A DNA stretch of 64,000 bases from Triglochin maritima (lineage: Eukaryota; Streptophyta; Magnoliopsida; Alismatales; Juncaginaceae). The notes below the pieces were generated by a model. The model was not told the DNA's origin and searched no databases. It saw only the letters and a list, made by a program, of their open reading frames with translations. A program made the translations under genes and the position numbers. Positions 35,402 to 45,826 of the stretch are shown piece by piece (the stretch's first letter is position 1; the number at the start of each line of letters is the position of its first letter). The DNA is taken from assembly GCA_963682175.1 (NCBI GenBank), contig OY821786.1, positions 23,768,501-23,832,500 of the forward strand, written 5' to 3'.

Positions 35402-36704
35402 GGATTGTGTTCTAAAAGTTTTACTTTTAAATGTCAATTATTATGAATTGAATGAGAAATCATGTTGTTCGTTGTTTTAGTTATTCGTCTTTTAGAAGTG
35501 TTAAGGGAGTCCTTAACCGTAGAACTCTAAAAGATAATGGTTTACATAAAACAAAAGTCATTCGCAATCATGGTAATTGACATGGGACATTGATTACCGA
35601 GTTAAGATTGTCGAGTTGGTCATAGATCGTTGTAGCTCTACAAATGAGTGACGACACGAGTATACAAAAGAGGAAAATATTACTTTTGTATACTGAATAG
35701 ACCTAATAAGTAAAACATTATAGAATTGTATTTCGTGTCATTAATGTTTTACTGTGTCTTTGGTCCTTGGATATGAGAAATGTATCCTATCACTTAAGGT
35801 GTGCTTAATTTAATTAGTGTGTTGAGCTATCGATGAGTGCAGTGTAAAGGCATTAATTGGTTAAGCATAGCTTTTGTTGGAGAAGATAGCTAGTCAAAAT
35901 ATTATCATTGCCCCTCTTATTTGAGTAATGATATTGGTGTGCCCCTTGATAAAGCAAAGCTATAATGTGCATAATGTGATTTGAGTTAAGTCACATGTTT
36001 ATAACTAGCTTAAAGAGATCAAGAAATGAATACTAGTACAAAGATGACACAATCCTACTTTGTATGTATTCTCAATATCATGAGGCAAGGGACAGACACA
36101 AGTAGTGCACTCCATCACTAATTGGATCGGGTTTTGGTTCGAGCTGAATTAAGACATCTAGCTATAATGTGTAGCTATAATGTGTAGCTAGATACCGCTT
36201 ATAGCTTATGATGTTAAGCTATTAATATCACTGCCAATTTAGCTTAGATCCTCCCATAGGTCACACCATAAAACTGGGAAACAAGAAGTTGATTTTATGT
36301 TCATATGATGTATCGAGTTTCATGTGAAATCGCATACATGTGGTGAATCGATAAAATCATTATGTCATGAGAATGACATAATTAGAATCATGAATAAATT
36401 TATATGAGATGTACATATATTATGGGGTGTAATTGTTTGACATTACATATGATAATATATTACATGATATATAAATTTGCTAAAACCCCAAAGATCGAAT
36501 TTTGTTGGGAATTAATCTAAAATTTGATAAAGGCAAAATCGGGTCAAAACGGTCGAACAGATTTCGGAGACCGGTCGACCGAAGGTTCATAGTGGTTGTT
36601 GAACATGTGAACGGTCGACTGGATGGATGCATTCGTCCGACCGGAAACTTCTAGTAGCTTTCATGAGCTCGAGATGGTAGTGACCGGTCGACCGGAATCC
36701 TATA
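35402..36704 (+). repeat. 5' LTR of copia element 2, internally deleted
   Basis: It starts TGAAGGG and stops TCCTATA before the primer site. It follows the solo LTR at 45894 up to the palindrome region (36545-36695) and then jumps to the terminus, so the TATA box and R region present in the other family members are missing. It should be transcriptionally dead. Confidence 0.85.
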
Positions 36705-36705
36705 G

Positions 36706-36717
36706 TGGTATCAGAGC
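36706..36717 (+). other. Primer-binding site, tRNA-iMet type (element 2)
   Basis: TGGTATCAGAGC, the exact plant copia consensus, one base after the LTR end. A leader of about 1.5 kb (36718-38197) follows that matches that of element 1 and holds no gene. Confidence 0.88.
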
Positions 36718-38197
36718 CAGGTTCATATTCTCTTTGATTAAGACTATAAAATCAATTTAGGTTACCATCTAGAATCGAAAAATTCGGTTTTATGTCTTTT
36801 TCGAGTTTTTCGATGTTTTGTTGATATAATTCTAATTAATTCGTTTTGATGGTTTTATATGTTTTAAAACATCTCATATGATTGTTTGAATTAAGATTTA
36901 AATGTTTGTCTAATTTATAAAATTTTCGTTTTATTTTAAATGATTATTTTATAAAAGAATCAACAAAACCGAAAAAGACTAATGTTCATCTTTCCTTTTG
37001 GAAATTGGATGGACAACGGTTCAAAATAATTTAATAATTTAATTTTGAACTATGGATGCATGAAACTCATTTTTATTGGATTTCAAATGATTTTTCCTAG
37101 AATTGTTTGATTTTAGAAGTTTGATAAACTAGATTGAATAGTTTATGGTAGACATGCGTGTATGCGTTGCTCGAGTTCTCTTTGCAGGGATACGTGAGTT
37201 TATATGTTCCAAAGTTGCCGTCTTTGAATGTGTTATTATTATTATTCAATACAGGGGCTTATGTAAATGCAAAAGCCAATTTTTGCTCTTTCTATCTATT
37301 GCATTGCATTTGAGAGGTTTTTACATTGGACTTGTACTAGTCGGTTTTTAATCGAATGTGAGATGCAAGTTTATTTTCTGTAAATATCTTCATCTCCGGT
37401 GCAAGAGGAAGTCGCCGATGTAGCGCATCGATCGAGGATCAGGGATCGAGGATCAAGGATCAAGGGAACATATAAACTCACACAATGTGGATTGTGTGAA
37501 TGGATTTATTTTCTGTTTGTGATCTTTGCATGCGTGTGATTGAATGTGTTGAATGTTAGGATATGATATGCATGATAGCCTAAATTCTAAATCACATGTT
37601 AATATGTTAAATTGTCCAACTAAAAATTAAGAGAGTTTTTCTTTCTTATTTCATCCACTAGAAGCCATCGATTGAGGGATACTCTGCTCGCCCTTAGCGG
37701 GAGATAACTTCCTCCATCTTTGGAAATAGTGGGAGGTATAAAGGTTGTTCATTGTTGTGCCACGAATGGATGTATGAGGTGTGATTCACCCTTAGTGAAC
37801 ACCAAGTATATTTATTTGTGAATACAATGGATAAACGTACCTCGTACCAAATGAAAATAAGTTTTCTTAACATTACCTAGAGCCCTCGCTCGGTTTTGGG
37901 AAAGAGTTTTTCTTACGAGGATAGGTCATATTCCCTCATAATTAAAACGACAAGAGTCACAAGAGTTTGAAGATGCTAATGTGGCTAAAATTCAGAAAGG
38001 TTGTTATTAGAAAAGGTTTTTCTTACCTTGATATTGTGATATATTCGATAGCCCATAGCAAGTCTATATTGCAATTGATAGGATCTTGGATTACTGGATT
38101 TATGGACAAAATTTTATTTGCAGTATTTACATCTATATGTATGAACATTAAACATAAAATTGACATTAACATCATGTATGATTTATTTTGTAGAAAA

Positions 38198-38361
38198 ATG
38201 TCGAATATCCAACCTATCGTACGATCCATGATTGAAAAACACCCTTTAGCAAATGATAGCTCAAACTTCATTAGTTGGCAACTCAAGCTCAACATCGTGT
38301 TAAAGTTTGAGAAACTGTCTCACATTTTGGATGGTCCAGTCCCAAAATGGAATGAGAGATT
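38198..38361 (+). pseudogene. Copia element 2 gag, 5' part
   Basis: It starts MSNIQPIVRSMIEKHPLAND, the same start as element 1, and runs 54 codons to WNER before the nested element interrupts it at the AGATT target. The continuation is at 43452. Coding is lost by the insertion. Confidence 0.9.
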
Positions 38362-39842
38362 TGTTGGCTTTTTGGCCTTAATCTATGTTTTGATGATTTA
38401 ATTAACCTAATCTTAATTATGATCATGTAGAGTTGCACACATATTGCATTGCATACAAATTTTTTTGTACTAACCTCTACAGGTGATCAAGACTCAAGGA
38501 AGAAGGGAAAATCAAGTCAAGACATGTAATCAAGCTTTTTTGAAGACATATATTTTGTATTTTCTTTGAGTCTTAGGAACTTGTGTAAATTGAGCATACT
38601 TGAGCTAAAATCAACTTATACACACACTAGGTTCCTTATAGAAGTCACACACGAAATTTCACATAATTTGGACTTCAATAGATCACCCAAACTTAGACCG
38701 GAAAACACAAAACCTGAACCCTAAAAGTCTGCCCACATTCGGTCGACCGCAAAAGGCCGTTCGGTCGACCGGATGATCAATTGTCCTGTTTGTGTTTTCA
38801 CTGCCGAGTTTCGGTCGACCGTGTTTTACCTTTCGGTCGACCGTCTGAACTTATTTTTCCGACCGTTACTTTTGTCGTATATACCCAACGGTCGTATTCG
38901 TATTAAACCAAAAATACCCCAAATACATTTCATGTATCGGTCGACCGTTTGTCCATCTCTTGACAAACCCAAACTTACTGGAGGAAATCGGTCGACCGCT
39001 AGACCCTAGCTCAGTCGATCGAAACGATTATTGTTTGTCTACCCTAGTGTGCCTGGTACAAATCGGTCGACCGATACCTTTGTGGAGTTCGACTGATTAC
39101 TTAAGTGTACCTAAGTCGTAGCGTTGGGCGGTCGACCGTTACCTAACCGGTCGACCGAACTTGTTCAAAACTGCCAAACGGTCGCCCGTTCGTCCCGATT
39201 AGATCGACCGAATTTACTCAGATTTGGGTCCTGCAGATTTCTGATTTGTGTATCACACATCTACTCACACCCAATCAATTCCAACGGCTCTATTCTCTCT
39301 AATGCATATATAAAGAGTTGTAAAACACATTTTAACACAACTCTCCCACTACAAACTTGTCCCAAACATTAGAGAGAATCCCAAACACTCCAAACCTCCA
39401 ATTTCCACACTTTAGTCTCAATTCCAATATTTCCCAAGTGTGCTCAAGTAAAGAGTGTTGTTCCACTCAAGTTTTCAGTTGTAAAAGAAGCAAGGACTTC
39501 GGTGAAAGCCCGAAGTGTTTCTCTCGGATTGTGAGAGAAGAAAGTCAAGCTCACGAGGGTGTTCGTAGAGCTTGTTTTGTAAAAGGCGTTCTCTCCCGGC
39601 CCGGAACGGGGAGTGGATAGTGAAGACGCGAGCGGAGCTCGAAGTGTCGAGCGGAGCTTGCAAGAGAGGACGTAGGCGGTGGCCGAACCTCTGTAAAACC
39701 CCCGTGTCCATTGTGGTTTGCATTATTCTCCCTTCACTTGCTTGTTTGTTTTAAATTCCGCTGCATATCTTTGATTGTTTAAACAAGTAGAGAATTAGGT
39801 GATTAGCCTTAAATGTGGACCCATAACCCACACGATCCAACA
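38362..39842 (+). repeat. 5' LTR of the Sirevirus-like element
   Basis: 1481 bp. Nine exact CGGTCGACCG sites (38740, 38762, 38812, 38834, 38938, 38989, 39064, 39129, 39148) sit in about 420 bp of U3, upstream of the TATA box at 39307. Compared with the 3' LTR it lacks one palindrome-to-palindrome segment near 38945. Confidence 0.93.
39307..39315 (+). promoter_or_regulatory. TATA box of the Sirevirus-like LTR
   Basis: TATATAAAG, about 150 bp after the last palindrome; the equivalent in the 3' LTR is at about 43119. It probably sets the start of the genomic RNA. Confidence 0.65.
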
Positions 39843-39844
39843 TT

Positions 39845-39856
39845 TGGTATCAGAGC
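39845..39856 (+). other. Primer-binding site of the Sirevirus-like element
   Basis: TGGTATCAGAGC, two bases after the LTR end; complementary to the 3' end of initiator tRNA-Met. Confidence 0.9.
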
Positions 39857-39883
39857 CTTGTGCGCTAAATCGTATTTTTTAGC

Positions 39884-41533
39884 ATGGCTAGTACATATAA
39901 TCACGTAGAGGGATTATGCACAACTCGACCTCCTTTGCTAAATGGGTCTAATTATGATTATTGGAAGAATAGGATGAAAATATTCCTAATTTCAAATGAC
40001 CTTAAGTATTGGATGTTTCTTCAAAATCCTTATACACCCCTAAATGAAGATGAATTAGACTCACTTACAAGACCCAAAATGAAAGAAATCGAAATGAATT
40101 CGAAAATCATGAACATCTTGTATTGTGGCCTTAATGAGGGTGAATATAATAGGAATAGAGGTTGTGTTAGTGCATATGAGATTTGGCATAGACTACAAAT
40201 GCATCATGAGGGGGATAGCAAAACTAAGGAAATCCGCATTAGTCTTCTCATGCATAAATATGAAATTTGTTGTATGCAAATCGGTGAAAACATAAGCGAA
40301 ATGAAGACTCGCTTCACTGATATCACTAACTCTCTTTTGGTTCTTGGAAGAAGATTAAATGAAGGAGAGATGACAAGGAAATTCCTCTGGTCGCTAAGTC
40401 ACGATTGGGAAGATAAGGTGGTCGCAATTGAAGAAGCACACGACCTTTCCCAACTCAAGATGGAGGAGTTAATTGGAAATGTCATGGCTTATGAGCTCCA
40501 AATTAACCATCGAAAGGAGAAGGAAGCCTCCAAGAACAAACCAACCTTGGGACTACATGCAAATATTGACCAACCAATGAGGAGTGGAGAAGATGAGGAC
40601 ATTGAAGTCCTAGCCAAAGACTTCTTCAAATACCTCAAGAAGGATAAAGAAGAAAAGAATGAAAGAAGAGGTAGAAAAAGTGAAAAGAGAGAAAAGAAGA
40701 AGGAGAAGGAAGAGAGTGAAAATGAGAGAAAAGAAAAGGAGAAGAAAAATGAGAGAAGGGAGAGAAGGAGAGAAAATGAGAGGAGTAAGAGAAAGGAGAA
40801 GAGTTTGGAAGCTCACAAGGCTACGTGGGACGACTCATCGTCTTCATCGTCATCCAAATCAACCACACCTTCATCAACAAAGGAATATGCACATATGTGC
40901 TACATGGCAATTCAAGATGAAGGAAGTGAGGTATCCTCTAACTCTTACTCTAGTAGATCACATTCTTGCTCATCTAAGTCATATGCTAGTGATAGTTCAT
41001 GTTCCAAAGAAGAAACATATTCTCATGAGGAACTTCAAAATGCATTTCATGATTTAGTTAAACAATATGAGATTATTTGAGACAAGAACAAAAATGCTAG
41101 AAAACAAATAAACGATCTCAAATGCCAAATTGAACTAATCATGAATGAGAAGAATGAGGTGCTTGCTAAACATGAAACTAATGCATCAACTCTTGACAAG
41201 TTAAAAGCAACACCTATAGATTGTGAACAACTAGATCTTCAAGCTTGCAATGTGCAATTAAGAAAAGATTTACAAAGATTCACTAATGGAACTAAGATGC
41301 TTAACATACTATTAGGGAGTCAAATGCAATCTTTGCAAAAACATGGTTTAGGATACAATGCTAAATTGAAAAACCATGTATCTTATACAACTTTAAATGG
41401 AAAGCACTTAGTTGTAAAGCATACTTCCTCAAATGTGTGGGCTCCTAAAATCAAAATGGTTTGGGTTCCCAAAGCTAACATTCAAGGACCCAAAGTTATT
41501 TGGGTACCTAAATCTACACTTGTAGGTGTTTGA
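39884..41533 (+). pseudogene. Gag of the Sirevirus-like element, one in-frame stop
   Basis: The first 398 codons are followed by TGA (41078-41080) and the same frame continues to 41533. The N-terminus has the copia gag signature PPLLNGSNYDYWKNRMKIFL, then a helical capsid-like region to about residue 230. Residues about 245-310 are almost pure Lys/Glu/Arg, encoded by a purine-only tract (40636-40811), where related gags have a CCHC zinc knuckle; none is present. A WDDSSSSSSS low-complexity region, a coiled-coil-like stretch and a C-terminal VWVPK/VIWVPK motif follow. The start follows the primer site by 27 bp. Whether the gag is still made depends on that stop. Confidence 0.85.
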
Positions 41534-42152
41534 AGAAGAAATCGGTGGTGACTGGGCGAGCTTAAGAGTCGAATTCAAAGCCGGTTGCATCACCGAATGG
41601 AGATAGAACAATTCAAGCTTCAAGTTGGTATAATTTTCTTATCCTCTAAATTCTTCAATCAAATTGGTTCTAGTCTAGACTACTACATGCTTAATTGACA
41701 TATCATCCCTTATTCATTGCAAATCATATACCACATCCATTGATTTTAAATGTCAAATTGTAATTGGATGTTAGAATAAGGCTTAAGTTGAAACTTACAT
41801 GAATTTAACTTGAATCATACTCATAGTTTCCATCTAGCCTTATTGATAGGGGGAGTTTAAATGTTATATCATTTTCTTTGAGTAATGAAGTGCAAAATTT
41901 AGGGGGAGCAACTTCATTACATGACATCCACATTAACCTTTAATTGTATAACCTTTTTTTTAATATCAATTTTTTGATGGATGTCAAAGGGGGAGAGATA
42001 ATTAAGGGGGTAACTTGGAATTTTGGAATAAAATTGAACGAAAACTATGCACATCCATAGGGGGACCATTAATATGCATAGTTTACTTATAGAAATTCCA
42101 TGTATTTAGATTTAGTTAAGATATAGGTTGCCATCATCAAAAAGGGAGAGAT
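41534..42152 (+). other. Multiple polypurine tracts of the Sirevirus-like element
   Basis: No gene. GGGGGAG-type tracts occur at about 41848, 41901, 41988, 42006 and 42060, and the functional-position tract AAAAAGGGAGAGAT (42139-42152) directly precedes the 3' LTR. Confidence 0.75.
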
Positions 42153-43446
42153 TGTTGGCTTTTTGGCCTTAATCTATGTTTTGATGATTTAATTAACCTA
42201 ATCTTAATTATGATCATGTAGAGTAGCACACATATTGCATTGCATACATATTGCTTTGTGCTACCTCTACAGGTGATCAAGACTCAAGGAAGAAGGGAAA
42301 ATCAAGTAAAGACATGTAATCAAGCTTTTTTGAAGACATATATTTTGTATTTTCTTTGAGTCTTAGGAACTTGTGTAAATTGAGCATACTTGAGCTAAAA
42401 TCAACTTAAACACACACTAGGTTCCTTATAGAAGTCACACACGAAATTTCACATAATTTGGACTTCGATAGATCACCCAAACTTAGACCGGAAAACACAA
42501 AACTTGAACCCTAACTATCTGCCCACATTCGGTCGACCGTAACATGCCGTTCGGTCGACCGAGTGATCAATTGTCATGTTTGTGTTTTCACTGCCTAGTT
42601 TCGGTCGACCGTGCTTTGACTTTCGGTCGACCGTGTGAAACATATTTTTCCGACCGTTACTTTTGTCGTATATACCCAACGGTCGTATTCGTATTAAACC
42701 AAAAATACTCCAAATACATTTCATGTATCGGTCGACCGAGGACCATGATCGGTCGACCATTTGTCCATCTCTTGACAAACCCAAACTTACTGGAGGAAAT
42801 CGGTCGACCGCTAGACCCTAGCTCGGGCGACCGAAACGATTATTGTTTGTCTACCCCAGTGTGCCTGGTACAAATCGGTCGACCGATTCCTTTGTGGAGT
42901 TCGACCGATTACTTAAGTGTACCTAAGTAGTAGCGTTGGGCGGTCGACCGTTACCTAACCGGTCAACCGAACTTGTTCAAAACTTCCAAACGGTCGACCG
43001 TTCGTCCCGATTCGGTCGACCGAATTTACTCAGATTTGGGTGTTGCAGATTTCTGATTTGTGTATCACACATCTACTCACACCCAATCAATCCCAATGAC
43101 TCTATTCTCTCTAATGCCTATATAAAGAGTTGTAAAACACATTTTAACACAACTCTCCCACTACAAACTTGTCCCAAACATTAGAGAGAATCAACTCTCC
43201 CAAACATTAGAGAGAATCAACTCTCCCACACAACTCTCCCACTACAAAGTGTCGAGCGGAGCTTGCAAGAGAGGACGTAGACGGTGGCCGAACCTCTGTA
43301 AACCCCCGTGTCCATTGTGGTTTGCATTATTCTCCCTTCACTTGCTTGTTTGTTTTAAATTCTGCTGCATATCTTTGATTGTTTAAACAAGTAGAGAATT
43401 AGGTGATTAGCCTTAATTGTGGACCCATAACCCACCCGATCCAACA
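42153..43446 (+). repeat. 3' LTR of the Sirevirus-like element
   Basis: 1294 bp. Against the 5' LTR, the R/U5 region is shortened: 43184-43250 has a repeated CTCCCAAACATTAGAGAGAA motif in place of a longer segment, consistent with replication slippage or a template jump. Confidence 0.92.
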
Positions 43447-43451
43447 AGATT

Positions 43452-44749
43452 AACCGAGGACGAGAAAGAGGCTAAAGCCAAGCGGGCAGACCAAGAGAAC
43501 CAAGTTCACGGTCTTATGATAGCATCCATCGGTAACTCGCTTCAGGCGAAATACTTGGATTCAATACCCAAGAAGACCATGGAGGCTTTATCTAAGATGT
43601 TAATGGATAGTGCCCGAAAGGAGCGCTACAAGACCACCATCGCACTCACAAGGTGGCACATGGCGGAGGGAACATCGGTATCCATGCATTTTCTCACGAT
43701 GCAAGGGTACCTTGAGAAGTTGGCAAAGCTCTCTTCACCAATGCCCGATGACATTGTTGAAGATATGATTTTTGGCTCTCTAGCCCCGGCCTTTAAGGAC
43801 TTTGTAATGCACTACCATGTGCGTGAAAAAGGGGTGAGTCTTGAGGAGCTGCACAACGCTCTCAAAACTGCTGAAGTTGACATGGGCAAGGGTAGGGACA
43901 AGCATGTTCTTGCCGTCCATGAGAGGAGCAAAAAGATTGGCTAAGGAAAGGGCAAATCTACCAAAAGTACGCCAATCAAGAGCAATGGAGTAGGAGGGGC
44001 TCAAAAGAGTGCCTCGAGGGGGAAATCTCTGAAATCTCTAACTCCCAATACGGAGTGCTTTCACTTCGGTGAAAAAGGACACATCCGGCCAAATTACCCC
44101 AAGTACAAGGAGGACCTTGACAATTGAATGATTGAAAGTAGACGCCCCAAAAAGGCTAAAGGTATATTTGTTATTGAGATATTTAACCACCACTGTCCAT
44201 GATTGGGTAATTTATACCAGATCTTGTGCTCACATAGTTTCTAATGTGCAGCTACTAATGGATAGGAAGAACTCATAAAGCATGAGGTAGAATTGAAGGT
44301 CGGAAATGGTCAAGCGTATCTGCGATTGCACAAGGTTCTGTGGAGCTTCAATTAAGTAGTGGTTTAAATTTATGTTTAAAGAATGTTTATTATGTGCCTT
44401 CGATTAGCAACAACCTTTTTTCTGTATCATGTTTAGATATGGATGACTTTAATATAAATATTTCGAATTCTTGCTTATCTATATCGAAGAATTGTATTTT
44501 CTATGCAAATGCATTCATCAGGAATTGTCTCTATTTGCTTGAAATAAATAATAAACGAATCTTTAATATCAATAGCAAAAGACTTAAGGTTACTCACGAG
44601 AATGATACACTCTTGTGGCACTATCGTCTTGGTCACATAAATGAAAAGCGCATCAAGAAATTGCAAGAAGCTATCCTTCTTGGTCTACTTGATTTTAAAT
44701 CACTGGAGACGTGCCAACCATGTTTAATGGGAAAATGACCAAAAGACGG
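43452..44749 (+). pseudogene. Copia element 2 gag-protease-integrase remnant
   Basis: It resumes LTEDEKEAKAKRADQENQV exactly where the 5' part stopped. The frame is lost at 43942 (TAA, where element 1 has GGTAAAGG). The zinc knuckle is damaged (Cys to Phe and Cys to Tyr in CFHFGEKGHIRPNY) and the protease site reads WVIYTRS in place of WVIDTGS. The last piece (44340-44738) covers the integrase zinc region LLWHYRLGHINEKRIKKLQE and CQPCLMGK. The rest of pol is deleted. Confidence 0.88.
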
Positions 44750-45826
44750 ACATGAGGCAAGGGACGGACACAAGTGGTGCACTCCATCACTAATTGGATC
44801 GGGTTTTGGTTCGAGCTGAATTAAGACATCTAGCTAATTGGGAGCTGTAATGTGTAGCTAGATACCGCTTATAGCTTGTGATGTTAAGCTATTAATATCA
44901 CTGCCAATTTAGCTTAGATCCTTCCATAGGTCACACCATAAAATTGGGAAATAAGGAGTTGATTTTATGTTCATATGATGTATCGAGTTTCGTGTGAAAT
45001 CGCATACATGAGGTGAATCGATAAAATCATTATGTCATGAAAATGACATAGTTAGAATCATGAATAAATTTATATGAGATGTACATATATTATGGGGTGT
45101 AATTGTTTGACATTACATATGATAATATATTACATTATATTTAAATTTGCTAAAACCCCAAATATCGAATTTTGTTGGGAATTAATCCAAAATTCGATAA
45201 AGGCAAATTAATTAAGGAATTATTTTGATCATGGGATTGACTTATTCAATTATGATTAAATTCGGATGTAGATTAATATGTGGAATATTGTGATTGGTTT
45301 TAGGGAGAGAAAAACATGGAATCATGGGTTAGTGTTTGACCCATGACGTGGAAATTGTGGGAGCCTATAAATAGGCCTAATTTCCTTAATTAATTCATAT
45401 GAGTGCAAAATTCTCTCTCTTGCTAACCACCCCAATTAATCCATCCGAAATTCCTTAATTAAATTTAGTTTTTGGAGATTAAAATCTCAGGAAACTAATA
45501 TGGGGTTATTAGCTTGATTCTAAACTCGTTTGGAGATCGATTGGCTAGCTCCTTTCTCTCCAACATTGTTTAGAGTTTGGTGAACACTCGGAGGCGAATC
45601 ACATGACGATTCAACGGGCAACGCGTCTCCGGATCTTCAAGAGGTTTTAGAGAACCTCTAGGTGTGATTCGTTTTGGAATTATTTGTTTATTCTAATGTA
45701 TGCTAAATAATTAGGATAAACATATGCATGTCTACAACAAAATCAAAGAAAATATGAATGTTTCGATCCTGTATGTTAATAAAAAATTTAAAAATATATA
45801 CATACAATAGGGCACGAAATCCTACA
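44750..45826 (+). repeat. 3' LTR of copia element 2, 5'-truncated
   Basis: It picks up the LTR at ATGAGGCAAGGGACGG and ends CCTACA. It keeps the TATA context CCTATAAATAGG (about 45364-45375) that the 5' LTR lost, but has lost the palindrome region (a jump near 45205). Confidence 0.85.

Larger units (their letters stand above)
28566..35839. repeat. Duplicated composite block, copy B
   Basis: The counterpart of copy A (13467-21880), in the same orientation and offset by about 15.1 kb at the left end. On both sides its sequences continue beyond the shared part (solo LTR to the left, full copia LTR to the right), so B keeps the parental arrangement and A is the truncated derivative. Confidence 0.9.
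38362..43446 (+). mobile_element. Non-autonomous Sirevirus-like copia element (gag only)
   Basis: A complete insertion with perfect 5-bp target duplications AGATT (38357-38361 and 43447-43451). LTRs run TGTTGG to CCAACA. The primer site is of initiator-Met type. The internal region (39843-42152) encodes only a gag-like protein; protease, integrase, RT and RNase H are absent, so it must be mobilised by a relative. Four or five GGGGGAG-like tracts before the 3' LTR are a hallmark of Sireviruses. It is the youngest layer in this part of the nest. Confidence 0.92.
35402..45826 (+). mobile_element. Copia element 2, deleted and hosting a nested element
   Basis: LTR (35402-36704), primer site, leader, gag-pro-integrase remnant and a partial LTR (about 44750-45826), all related to element 1. 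It inserted in the Athila protease-RT spacer: the left flank ends GTTGAAATC and the right flank reads AAATCTGTTG if the last A of CCTACA is counted with it, so the duplication is AAATC or AATC. It is itself split by the Sirevirus-like element at 38362-43446. Everything from the integrase zinc site to the early 3' LTR is deleted at about 44745. Confidence 0.9.

Noticed and set aside
40610..40816. Leu/Phe/Ser-rich minus-strand frame resembling a membrane protein
   Set aside because: Complement of the purine-only tract encoding the Lys/Glu region of gag.
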